A DNA stretch of 15,762 nt from an uncultured Ruminococcus sp. (GTDB taxonomy: Bacteria > Bacillota > Clostridia > Oscillospirales > Ruminococcaceae), in contig CADBQZ010000247.1 in NCBI GenBank assembly GCA_902796865.1, positions 1 to 15,762 on the forward strand, read 5' to 3'. The position numbers and the translations under genes were made by a program. The notes below the pieces were generated by a model that was not told the DNA's origin, did no database searches, and saw only the letters and a program-made list of their open reading frames with translations. Shown in pieces: positions 1 to 7,863 of the stretch (its first letter is position 1; each line of letters starts with the position of its first letter).

Positions 1-942
1 GGTATAGAATATCAGGTCGCAGACTTAGACGGCTATCTTGCGATACTCAGTGATGCTTATCTTTATATCTATGACTGCAGCGGCGAGATATATGATGAAA
101 GACAGCACGCATACGCAAACGCTATGATGCAGACTGCCGAAAAACAGGTACTTATATACGAATCGGGAGGAAATCACTTCCGGGTGGACAGCAGAAGAAA
201 AAATATGTACACCAAAAAGATCGACAATAAAATAATGTTTGCAAGAATAAGCTCTAACGGCTATGTTGCTGTTATATCGTCTTCTGATACTTTTGTATGC
301 CGTCTCACAGTTTTTGACAGTGACGGTAACGAGATATATAACCGTGACTGCGTTGAGAGGGTCATAGATATTGATTTTACAGATGACGGAAAAGGCTGTG
401 TTCTTGCTACAAGCTATACTTCGGACGGTAAATTCGCATCAAAGCTTATCTCGGTAGCGTTTGATTCAAAAGAAGACAGATGGGTATCAGATGAGTTTGC
501 CGGGCTTTGCATCAAGGTGCATTCAGACGGAGAAGGCTTCTATGTTATCGGCGATGATAAATGTGCATATTATAATGACAGCGGAAAATCTGAAATGAGC
601 TATGATTATCCGAGCGGACTTATCGACTTGGATTTCAATGAAAAAGGAGTGGCGCTTTTATTTAAAAATGAGACAAAGCGTCAGAGTTACTTTACAACGA
701 TAAGCAGCGATAAGAAAACACCTAATGAAAAGAGCTTTGATAACTCTGAAGTAAAGTGTATAAAATTTGCCGGAAACAATGTTCTTGTTATGAACAAAGA
801 CGGAATAAACAGGTATGGATTCAAGGGCTCTGATGAAACAAATATCAATTCCGAAACTTCATATGACAGGTTTATTCTTATAGATGATTATATATTCCTT
901 ATGGGATATGACAGGATAGACAGAGTAGAATACAGCGAATGA
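1..942 (+). CDS. DUF5711 family protein, 3' part (5' end outside window)
   Basis: The frame is open from base 1 to the TGA at 940-942, giving 313 visible residues, so the true start lies upstream and the internal ATG at 124 is not a real start. The protein is built of short repeating beta-strand units with recurrent DSDG, SDGEG and DDGKG turns, typical of a beta-propeller or PQQ/WD40-like fold. I recognise it as DUF5711, a family of unknown function normally carrying an N-terminal membrane anchor that would lie in the missing part. No catalytic motif is visible. It is followed after 22 bases by a CvpA-family gene and then a Clp ATPase on the same strand, so it is probably co-transcribed with them. 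The family call rests on overall style and neighbourhood rather than a signature motif. Confidence 0.75.
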   Translation, partial: GIEYQVADLDGYLAILSDAYLYIYDCSGEIYDERQHAYANAMMQTAEKQVLIYESGGNHFRVDSRRKNMYTKKIDNKIMFARISSNGYVAVISSSDTFVCRLTVFDSDGNEIYNRDCVERVIDIDFTDDGKGCVLATSYTSDGKFASKLISVAFDSKEDRWVSDEFAGLCIKVHSDGEGFYVIGDDKCAYYNDSGKSEMSYDYPSGLIDLDFNEKGVALLFKNETKRQSYFTTISSDKKTPNEKSFDNSEVKCIKFAGNNVLVMNKDGINRYGFKGSDETNINSETSYDRFILIDDYIFLMGYDRIDRVEYSE

Positions 943-964
943 TAATATAAAATAGGGGGAAGTA

Positions 965-1846
965 ATGGGAAGTAATTTCTGGTGGATATATGATCTTGCA
1001 GCTATCCTTATAGCGCTTATATGTATAGTTAAGTGTTATAGAAAAGGATTTTCAAGGATAGTTATTACAGCACTTGGATGTGCTGCTTCTCTTGCAATAG
1101 CATATGTTGTCAGCAAAAACACCAATGGTATCGTGTACGATAAGTTTTTCAAGGAAAATAATATAAAGGCTGTAAGTCTTGCTTTGAACGGATATGCTCC
1201 TGAAGATACGATAAAATCTATAATCGAAAGCAATGAGCTTTCAGGAGTTCTGAGTAATGATAAAGTAAGAGATATTTTAAAAGACGGACAGGATCTCGAC
1301 CTTTTATATGAATATGCAAATGGAAAAGCAGCAAATATACTCGATTCAAAAGAAAATTTTGAGAACAATATAATAACAAAATTTGCTGAAAACTTTGCGG
1401 CGCAAATAGGCGTAAATCTTCCGCCATATGTTGTTGAAGAGATAAATGAGCATATCGGTATGAACAAAGAGCTTTTTGCCGAAACGATAGATATGCTTCT
1501 TAATAAACCGAATGAAGTTCCTGCTTTTATTGAGAAAAACTATATACGGGATATGGGCAAAAAGATCATAAGCTCTATTATATTCCTTGTAGTATTCTCT
1601 GTACTTATGACTATCGTATTCTTAGTAGCATCCAAGTCTGTCGATTTTGGACTATTGAATGGCTTTGAGAGACTCAACAAGTTCGCAGGAGCCTTGCTCG
1701 GAGTCGTTGCTGCTATTGCGGCTATAATGCTTATAGCGGTCGCTATAAAGCTTATAATAAATATGATGGATAAAGAAAATTCATTTATAAGTTTAAATAC
1801 TGTTGAGAAAACAAGAATTTTCAAATATTTCTATAAATTCCTATAA
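965..1846 (+). CDS. CvpA family membrane protein
   Basis: This 293-residue protein has two N-terminal membrane helices (about residues 6-24 and 31-49) joined by a basic turn with Arg-Lys-Gly-Phe, and two C-terminal helices (about 201-223 and 241-265). This fits the CvpA (colicin V production) family of four-span inner membrane proteins. The loop between helices 2 and 3 is about 150 residues, longer than in the roughly 160-residue proteobacterial CvpA, and is mostly charged and helical, probably outside the membrane. The ATG has an AGGGGGA ribosome binding site ending four bases upstream. The gene follows the DUF5711 gene by 22 bases and precedes the Clp ATPase by 21 bases, so the three look like one operon. 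The molecular function of CvpA in Gram-positives is not settled; roles in envelope maintenance have been proposed. Confidence 0.85.
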   Translation: MGSNFWWIYDLAAILIALICIVKCYRKGFSRIVITALGCAASLAIAYVVSKNTNGIVYDKFFKENNIKAVSLALNGYAPEDTIKSIIESNELSGVLSNDKVRDILKDGQDLDLLYEYANGKAANILDSKENFENNIITKFAENFAAQIGVNLPPYVVEEINEHIGMNKELFAETIDMLLNKPNEVPAFIEKNYIRDMGKKIISSIIFLVVFSVLMTIVFLVASKSVDFGLLNGFERLNKFAGALLGVVAAIAAIMLIAVAIKLIINMMDKENSFISLNTVEKTRIFKYFYKFL

Positions 1847-1867
1847 AAACAGAAAGGGTCAGTAATT

Positions 1868-4171
1868 ATGGTATTATGCAGCAGATGTAAAAAAAGACCG
1901 GCGGTCGTGTTTATAACTTCTATGCACGGAAACGAGAAAAAGAATGAAGGTCTATGTATGGTTTGTGCAAAGCAGTCAAATATCCCACAGATCTCGGAAT
2001 ATATGGAGCAGATGGGGATAACTGATGATGATCTTGAACAGATGTCAGATCAGATGATGGATATATTAAACGGTGACGATTTTGAAATGGGCGGAGCGGA
2101 CATTCTTCCGCCGTACCTGGAGAATATGCTTGACGGTGCAGGTATGTCTAAATTCAAGGATATGCTTACTCCGCAGAAGAAAAATGAAGGGGATCATTCT
2201 GAGGAGAAAAAGAGTTCTTCAAGACCGGGAAGAAATTCATCCGACAAAAAGAAAAAGAAGAAAGAGCTTAAATTCCTTGATAACTATTGTACAGATCTTA
2301 ACAAAAGAGCTGAGGAAGGCAAGCTTGATAATATCATAGGCAGAGACAAGGAAATATCAAGAGTAGTACAGATACTCTCACGCCGACAGAAGAATAATCC
2401 TTGCCTTATTGGTGAACCGGGCGTTGGTAAAACTGCCATTGCAGAGGGTATCGCACAGAGAGTTGTTTCGGGCGATGTGCCTTTTAATTTAAGAGACAAG
2501 AGGATATATCTGCTTGACCTTACGGCTCTTGTTGCCGGTACTCAGTTCAGAGGACAGTTTGAAAGCCGTGTAAAGGGACTTGTAAATGAAGTGCGTTCGG
2601 AAGGTAATATAATCCTCTTTATTGACGAGGTGCATAACCTTGTTGGTACTGGTGATTCAGAAGGCTCAATGAATGCGGCAAACATTTTAAAGCCGGCACT
2701 TTCAAGAGGAGAGGTACAGGTAATAGGTGCGACTACATTCGGGGAATACAGAAAATACATAGAAAAGGACAGCGCACTTGAAAGGCGTTTCCAGCCTGTT
2801 ACTGTAAATGAGCCTACTATTGATGATACGGTAGAGGTTTTAAAGGGTATCAAGAAGTATTATGAAGCATTCCACAGAGTAAAGATAAGTGACGATCTTA
2901 TAAGACTTTGTGCAGTGCTTTCGGAAAGATATATACAGGACAGATTCCTGCCTGATAAAGCGATAGATCTTCTTGATGAGAGCTGCGCCTGCACCTGTAT
3001 AAGGTCTCCTGAGCTTGCAAAGCATGATGAGATGTCAAAGGAACTTAAAACACTTATGGATATGGAATCCTCTATGGAGCAGGAGAATGAGCCTGACTAT
3101 GAAGCCCTTGCAAAAGTAAAGGCAGATATTGCAAGAATGAAGACTGAGCTTGAGGAGCTTGAAAAGAAAACGTCAGAGATAAGTGTTACAGAAGCGGATA
3201 TGGCAAAGGTAATTGAGCTTTGGACAGGTATACCTGCAAACAAGATAGCAGAATCTGAATACACAAAGATGACAATGTTGTATGACAATCTCCATAAGCA
3301 TATAGTTGGTCAGGACGAAGCTGTAAAGCTTCTCTCGGAAGGTATAAAGCGCACGAGAGTACAGCTTAATAAGAGAAGACGTCCGGCATCGTTTATATTT
3401 GTAGGTCCTACCGGTGTCGGAAAGACAGAACTTGTAAAGGTGCTTTCGGAGGAACTGTTTGATTCAACTGATCCGCTTATAAGGCTTGATATGACAGAAT
3501 ATATGGAAAAGCATTCTGTCGCAAGAATGATAGGTTCTCCTCCAGGATATGTAGGATACGATGAAGCAGGACAGCTTACAGAAAAGGTTCGCCGCCATCC
3601 GTATTCGGTAGTACTTTTTGATGAGATAGAAAAAGCTCACCCGGATGTTATGAATATCCTGATGCAGATACTTGACGAAGGCAAAATAAATGATGCTCAG
3701 GGAAGAACTGTAAACTTTGAAAATACGATAATCTGCATGACTTCAAATGCAGGTTCAACTGATAAGTCAACAGGTCTTGGATTCAATAAATCTGCTGATG
3801 AGATATCAAAGGAAAGAGCTATGAAGGCTCTGAGAGAATTCCTGCGTCCGGAATTTATAAGCCGTATAGATGAAATAGTAGTTTTCAGACCGCTTGAAAA
3901 ATCAGACTTTGAAAAGATAGCAGCACTTATGCTTGATGAAATGAAAGAACCACTTTCAGAGAAAAATATCATATTCAAGTATGACAGCAGTGCTCTTTCG
4001 GCTATTGCGGAAAAATCTTTCGGAAAGTCATACGGTGCAAGAGATATAAGACGTGTTATAAGGCAAGAGATAGAAAATAAAGTCGCAGATATTATAATAG
4101 AAAAATCCGGAAGCATCGGCGGTATTGGTGTTACTGCCGAAGGTGAGGATATAAAAGTTGAAGCATTATAA
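1868..4171 (+). CDS. clpE: ClpE-like AAA+ unfoldase (Clp ATP-binding subunit with N-terminal zinc finger)
   Basis: The 767-residue Hsp100 protein has two AAA+ modules. Residues 4-33 hold a zinc-finger pattern, Cys4-X2-Cys7-X22-Cys30-X2-Cys33, in place of the Clp_N repeat domain of ClpC/ClpB; that arrangement is the hallmark of Firmicute ClpE. A Met/Asp-rich segment and a very basic linker (about 100-140) follow. Module 1 has Walker A GEPGVGKT (182-189) and Walker B with Asp253-Glu254. A short middle domain (about 385-445) is predicted coiled coil. Module 2 has Walker A GPTGVGKT (513-520), Walker B with Asp585-Glu586, a Leu637-Gly638-Phe639 loop matching the ClpP-docking tripeptide, and a sensor-2 GAR (723-725). 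It therefore probably unfolds substrates and feeds them to ClpP, which is not in this window. AAAGGG lies nine bases before the ATG. No CtsR operator was found upstream, and the position behind cvpA suggests operon expression. ClpC-like naming is the alternative. Confidence 0.88.
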   Translation: MVLCSRCKKRPAVVFITSMHGNEKKNEGLCMVCAKQSNIPQISEYMEQMGITDDDLEQMSDQMMDILNGDDFEMGGADILPPYLENMLDGAGMSKFKDMLTPQKKNEGDHSEEKKSSSRPGRNSSDKKKKKKELKFLDNYCTDLNKRAEEGKLDNIIGRDKEISRVVQILSRRQKNNPCLIGEPGVGKTAIAEGIAQRVVSGDVPFNLRDKRIYLLDLTALVAGTQFRGQFESRVKGLVNEVRSEGNIILFIDEVHNLVGTGDSEGSMNAANILKPALSRGEVQVIGATTFGEYRKYIEKDSALERRFQPVTVNEPTIDDTVEVLKGIKKYYEAFHRVKISDDLIRLCAVLSERYIQDRFLPDKAIDLLDESCACTCIRSPELAKHDEMSKELKTLMDMESSMEQENEPDYEALAKVKADIARMKTELEELEKKTSEISVTEADMAKVIELWTGIPANKIAESEYTKMTMLYDNLHKHIVGQDEAVKLLSEGIKRTRVQLNKRRRPASFIFVGPTGVGKTELVKVLSEELFDSTDPLIRLDMTEYMEKHSVARMIGSPPGYVGYDEAGQLTEKVRRHPYSVVLFDEIEKAHPDVMNILMQILDEGKINDAQGRTVNFENTIICMTSNAGSTDKSTGLGFNKSADEISKERAMKALREFLRPEFISRIDEIVVFRPLEKSDFEKIAALMLDEMKEPLSEKNIIFKYDSSALSAIAEKSFGKSYGARDIRRVIRQEIENKVADIIIEKSGSIGGIGVTAEGEDIKVEAL

Positions 4172-4176
4172 ATCAA

Positions 4177-4207
4177 AAACTCCCATAGTTTAAAACTATG
4201 GGAGTTT
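4177..4207. terminator. Bidirectional intrinsic terminator between convergent genes
   Basis: A near-perfect inverted repeat has arms AAACTCCCATAGTTT (4177-4191) and AAACTATGGGAGTTT (4193-4207). The GC core is CTCCC/GGGAG and the flanks are A-rich on the left and T-rich on the right, so a U-tract would be made in either direction. It starts five bases after the Clp ATPase stop codon and lies 28 bases before the end of the opposing S41 protease gene, so it can end both transcripts. Confidence 0.9.
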
Positions 4208-4235
4208 CGTTTGCTATATAAGGTCTCAATAAGGC

Positions 4236-5411
4236 TCAGCCGCCAAGTATTAACATTGCCTTTTTGAGTTGAGGATCATTTTCAGGATCGGGGCTTGATA
4301 TATCTGTGCCTTCTGGAAGCTCTGTATAATAATCCGGTTCTAATCCTATACCATGAAAACAATCAGAAAATGCGGTTTTATACTTTGCAACTGTTATTTT
4401 GAGTGCTCCGCCGTTTGAGAGCGGTATAGTGTTCTGCATAATGCCTTTTCCAAATGTTTTAGTACCGACAAGCTTTGCCTTGCCATAGTCCCTCAGAGCT
4501 GAGCAGAATAGCTCTGAGGCGCTTGCAGTATTATTATCTATTAATACTGCTATCGGGATATCCATTTCGGCAGCGTCTGAATGGCATATGACCTGTGTGG
4601 TACCGTCTTTGTATTCCGCTGTTGCAATATCGCCTTCCGGAAGAAGAGGGTCTAAGCATTGCTCACAGGCTTTGAGAAGCCCTCCGCCGTTCCCTCTCAG
4701 GTCAAAGATGATACTCTCTGCACCATTTTCCAGTGCGTCTTTCAAAGCATATAGATATTGTTCGACGGTGATTTCCTTAAATGAGCTTATCTTTATGTAT
4801 GCTGTATGGTTTTCAAGCATTTCATATTTAACGGTGATACTTTTTATTTCTTCTCGTATAAGTTCACATTCCTTTTCGATGTTATCACGCTTGATAGTTA
4901 TTTTTACAGATGTTCCTTCTTCACCTTTCACCATTCCAATAAGGCTTTCAAATTCCATATTTTCGGTCGGTATGTCATTTACCTTGTATATCACATCACC
5001 CTTTTCGATACCTGCTTTTTCGGCAGGAGAATCCGGAGCGATCTCGACTATAACATATCCGTATTCTTCGCTGTATTGAACTGTTACACCTATGCCTGTA
5101 AGGCTGCCATTCAGTTTTTCAGTCTGCTTACTAAATTCATCAGGTGTCATATATGAAGCATAAGGGTCTCCGAGTCCGGCAATAAGACCTTTGAGCGAGT
5201 AGTTCATAAATTCTGAGCTGTCAGTGTCCCATAGATAGTATTTATCTACAAGATCTTTGGTTTCAAAATAATCGTTTATTTCTTTTTCATTTGATCTGTA
5301 TTTTGCAAATGAGATCGTTAGTATAGTTCCGGCGGTGAGACAGCCTATGACTGCTCCGAAGGCTCCTGCTGTAAGAAGTTTTATTGTACGCTTTCTCTTC
5401 GCTTTTTTCAT
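4236..5411 (-). CDS. S41 family carboxy-terminal processing serine protease (CtpA/CtpB-like)
   Basis: The 391-residue protein has a basic N-terminus and one membrane anchor (about 13-36), so the enzyme should face the cell exterior. An N-terminal helical segment carrying the usual LGDPYASYM motif (80-88) is followed by a PDZ domain (about 103-185) and the S41 core with DLRGNGGG (237-244). The catalytic set is readable: Ser297 in TASASE, Lys322 in FGKG and Gln326. Their spacing (25 and 4 residues) equals that of Ser309, Lys334 and Gln338 of B. subtilis CtpB, so the enzyme should be active. Length is normal for the family. The ATG has AAGGGATG upstream. It is last in the minus-strand run ftsE-ftsX-M23 hydrolase, but a hairpin terminator separates it from the hydrolase gene. 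In other bacteria such proteases degrade peptidoglycan hydrolases or cut signalling proteins; the substrate here is unknown. Confidence 0.92.
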   Translation of the reverse strand: MKKAKRKRTIKLLTAGAFGAVIGCLTAGTILTISFAKYRSNEKEINDYFETKDLVDKYYLWDTDSSEFMNYSLKGLIAGLGDPYASYMTPDEFSKQTEKLNGSLTGIGVTVQYSEEYGYVIVEIAPDSPAEKAGIEKGDVIYKVNDIPTENMEFESLIGMVKGEEGTSVKITIKRDNIEKECELIREEIKSITVKYEMLENHTAYIKISSFKEITVEQYLYALKDALENGAESIIFDLRGNGGGLLKACEQCLDPLLPEGDIATAEYKDGTTQVICHSDAAEMDIPIAVLIDNNTASASELFCSALRDYGKAKLVGTKTFGKGIMQNTIPLSNGGALKITVAKYKTAFSDCFHGIGLEPDYYTELPEGTDISSPDPENDPQLKKAMLILGG

Positions 5412-5437
5412 TTATTTCATCCCTTATTATCAGCATT

Positions 5438-5470
5438 CAAAAAGCAGGACAGTATCTTCTGCCCTGCTTA
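5438..5470 (-). terminator. Intrinsic terminator or attenuator after the M23 hydrolase gene
   Basis: On the minus strand the arms AAGCAGGGCAG and CTGTCCTGCTT (5459-5469 and 5442-5452) pair fully with one G-U wobble around a six-base loop, followed by a U-run (5439-5443). The wobble is an A-C mismatch when read on the plus strand, so the signal is oriented for minus-strand transcription. It starts 16 bases after the M23 stop codon. Only 26 bases separate its end from the S41 protease start, leaving no clear room for a full promoter, so partial readthrough is likely. Confidence 0.82.
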
Positions 5471-5485
5471 AATGTCATTATTTTA

Positions 5486-6958
5486 TCAGAGATAACTCAT
5501 AGGGTCTACCTTTGAGCCATTTACGATAACCTCGAAGTGGAGGTGAGCACCGGTTGACCAACCAGTTGAACCGGCAGTGCCTATCATCTGACCTGCTGAA
5601 ACTGACTGTCCCTGTGAAACGCTTACGGAACCAAGATGTCCGTAAAGTGTAGTCATTCCGTTTCCGTGGTCGATCATTATGTAGTTGCCGTATCCGCCGT
5701 TACAGCCGCAGCTGTAATCCTTACCGTAGTTATGTGTACAGCCTGTTGCAACATATGAAACTGTACCGCTGTCTGCTGCTACTACAGTAGCGCCCATTGT
5801 ATTACCGTTTGAAAGGTCAATAGCGCCGTGGAATGAGCCCCATCTTGAACCGTATCCGCTAGATACTGTATAAACGCCTACACACGGCCATACAAGAGAA
5901 CCTGTACCTACTGCACCGCCGCCGTAATCTTCACCGCTGTCATCGCTTGAATCGCTCCAGCTGTCGTCTGAACTGTCGCTGTCTGAGCTGTCGCTGCTTG
6001 AATCAGATGACGATGAAGAACTGCTGCTTGAAGAACTGCTTCTTGTTGATCTTGCAGCTGACTGTGCTGCAGCCTGTGCTGCAAGCTGATTGATCTTGTC
6101 TATCTCGGCATCCATTGCAGCGTTGTCAGCCTCATACTGGTCGATATTATCACTTGCAGCCTGCTTTTTCTGCTGCTGCTGATCTATATAATCCTGTGAA
6201 TTCTGATATTCCTCATTAAGTTCGTTTATAGCAGCGTTGAATTCTTCACGGCATTCTTCCTTTTCGGAAAGCTCGTTATTGAGTTCTTCCTGCTTTATAT
6301 CAAGCTGAGTTTTCGCTTCTTCAAACTGTTCAAGCTGATTTTTAAGAGTATCTATCAGGTCGTTATCATATTTTGATACCTGAGAGATAAGCTCCATTTT
6401 AGAGAGAGCATCGTAAAAGTCTGTAGCTCCTACGAGTGCTGATGCAAGACTGTCGTTTCCGGAAACATACATCGCTCTTAGTCTCTGTTTGAACTGTTCC
6501 TTGCCGACTTCTATATCGGCCTGTCTTTGCTTGATATCCTGTTTGAGTTCGTCGATCTTTTCCTGAGCCTTTTCTATCCTGCCGTTAAGCTCAGAGATCT
6601 TATCATTTATCAGATTCAGATTTTCTGTCTGTGTACTGAGTTTTTCGTTGATGAGCTTCTGTTTATACTCTTCATTCGAGATATTGTCATCTATGTCGTC
6701 CATCTGCTTTTCTAAGTCAGCGATCTTTGCTTCATTTGCTTTCTTTTCGTCTTCAAGGTCGGAAATGGTTTTTGCCATAGTATCTGTATATCCGTGATTG
6801 TTTACATATGTAAAACTTCCGCCTACAATAGCTGTACACATAAGTGCTGCTGCTATCCTCAATACTCTTTTATTTGCTTTCATAAGCTTGCCGGTCCTTT
6901 TCCGGCTTTCACACCACCAATCTTTTTCACTAAGGTTTTTTCTTCTTCTTTTTTTCAT
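5486..6958 (-). CDS. Coiled-coil M23 (LytM) peptidoglycan hydrolase, EnvC/PcsB-like FtsEX partner
   Basis: In this 490-residue protein a basic tail precedes a membrane or signal segment (about 32-50), then a long coiled coil (about 60-295, with a break near 165-190), a Ser/Asp-rich linker (about 303-345) and an M23 domain (about 355-490). All metal and catalytic residues are present: His377 and Asp381 in HGAIDL, His441 in YGHL, and His472/His474 in HLHFE, so it should be an active zinc endopeptidase. Coiled coil plus M23 directly after ftsEX matches EnvC-like or PcsB-like hydrolases activated by FtsEX at the division site. The ATG overlaps the ftsX stop in TGATG, which favours translational coupling, but no Shine-Dalgarno is seen there. 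Met26 (ATG ending at 6883) has AAAGGA upstream and gives a more typical signal peptide, so it is a serious alternative start. Confidence 0.9.
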   Translation of the reverse strand: MKKRRRKNLSEKDWWCESRKRTGKLMKANKRVLRIAAALMCTAIVGGSFTYVNNHGYTDTMAKTISDLEDEKKANEAKIADLEKQMDDIDDNISNEEYKQKLINEKLSTQTENLNLINDKISELNGRIEKAQEKIDELKQDIKQRQADIEVGKEQFKQRLRAMYVSGNDSLASALVGATDFYDALSKMELISQVSKYDNDLIDTLKNQLEQFEEAKTQLDIKQEELNNELSEKEECREEFNAAINELNEEYQNSQDYIDQQQQKKQAASDNIDQYEADNAAMDAEIDKINQLAAQAAAQSAARSTRSSSSSSSSSSSSDSSSDSSDSDSSDDSWSDSSDDSGEDYGGGAVGTGSLVWPCVGVYTVSSGYGSRWGSFHGAIDLSNGNTMGATVVAADSGTVSYVATGCTHNYGKDYSCGCNGGYGNYIMIDHGNGMTTLYGHLGSVSVSQGQSVSAGQMIGTAGSTGWSTGAHLHFEVIVNGSKVDPMSYL

Positions 6959-7863
6959 CAGACATCAAGATGTTTTCTTGTGCTGATGACACTTCCCAAT
7001 GCTCCGATAAGTCCGCCGGCAAGAACATAAATAATTGCCACCTTTATAGCTATATCGTTGAATGGGATAATACTTCCGACGCCGATAACGTTTAAGATGT
7101 TCACCTCTTTTGTAAGCAGGTCAACAAGTGCATCATAGCCTATCCAGGTTATTATCGTGGCGACTATACCTGCTGCAAAGCCGGTTACCATTCCTTCAAC
7201 GAAAAACGGTATACGGATAAATGCGTCTGTTGCACCTACATACTTCATAATGCTTATCTCGTTTCGTCTTGCGAAAACACTGGCTTTTGTAGTGTTTGAG
7301 ATTATGACCATGGAAACTATCGAAAGTGCGATTATTACTACTACAGATACCCATGATACTATCTTTCTCATTTCAGATAAGACATTTACAAAGTCATACG
7401 GTGCTCTGATGTGATAGATATTATCTATCTCGTTCATAAGTGTTACGGTCTCTTCTGTTAGAGATATATCCTTTATTTTTATCCTGAATGAATCAGGCAA
7501 AGGATTATCGTTTCCAAGAGAATCGAACACCTGTGCGTAATCAGCCATACTCTCTTTGAGAGAATCAAAAGCATCTTCCTTTGAATAGAAAGAGATGTCT
7601 TCTATATTATCTATCTGTTCGAGCTTTGACTGTACAGTCTCCGTTTGTTCCTGAGTTATCTCAGGGTCTAAGAAGACTATAACTTCATTTTTATTTTCAA
7701 TGCCTCCAATTATAGAATTTAAATTCATAAACAGAAGCACTGCAATACCGACAAGCATGATAGAAACGAGCAGGACACAAAATGATGCAAAAGCCATCAT
7801 TCTGTTTTTCCAGATGTTTTCGAGACCCTGCTTGTTGAGGTATCTCATACTGCTAAGCTTCAT
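6958..7863 (-). CDS. ftsX: Cell division ABC transporter permease FtsX
   Basis: The 301-residue protein has the FtsX plan: a membrane helix at about 22-47, an extracellular domain of about 120 residues, then three helices at about 168-190, 219-243 and 271-294. The cytoplasmic stretch RRNEISIMKYVGATDAFIR (199-217) is the conserved FtsX signature. FtsX transmits the FtsE ATPase cycle across the membrane to a peptidoglycan hydrolase, here presumably the next gene. The start was set to the ATG at 7863 because GGAGG (7869-7873) lies five bases upstream; a TTG four codons earlier would put that site inside the gene. The start overlaps the end of ftsE by 11 bases, and the TGA shares its A with the ATG of the M23 gene, so the three are tightly coupled. 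Confidence 0.95.
   Translation of the reverse strand: MKLSSMRYLNKQGLENIWKNRMMAFASFCVLLVSIMLVGIAVLLFMNLNSIIGGIENKNEVIVFLDPEITQEQTETVQSKLEQIDNIEDISFYSKEDAFDSLKESMADYAQVFDSLGNDNPLPDSFRIKIKDISLTEETVTLMNEIDNIYHIRAPYDFVNVLSEMRKIVSWVSVVVIIALSIVSMVIISNTTKASVFARRNEISIMKYVGATDAFIRIPFFVEGMVTGFAAGIVATIITWIGYDALVDLLTKEVNILNVIGVGSIIPFNDIAIKVAIIYVLAGGLIGALGSVISTRKHLDV

Noticed and set aside
3697..4176. 159-codon minus-strand open frame opposite the Clp ATPase gene
   Set aside because: Antisense of conserved AAA+ coding sequence; its translation resembles no protein and runs through the terminator region.
4588..5079. 163-codon plus-strand open frame opposite the S41 protease gene
   Set aside because: It is the antisense of a well-supported catalytic gene, with no ribosome binding site and biased low-complexity translation.
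5930..6050. Repetitive stretch as a CRISPR array or DNA repeat element
   Set aside because: It is in frame and encodes the Ser/Asp linker with irregular codons; no repeat-spacer periodicity exists.
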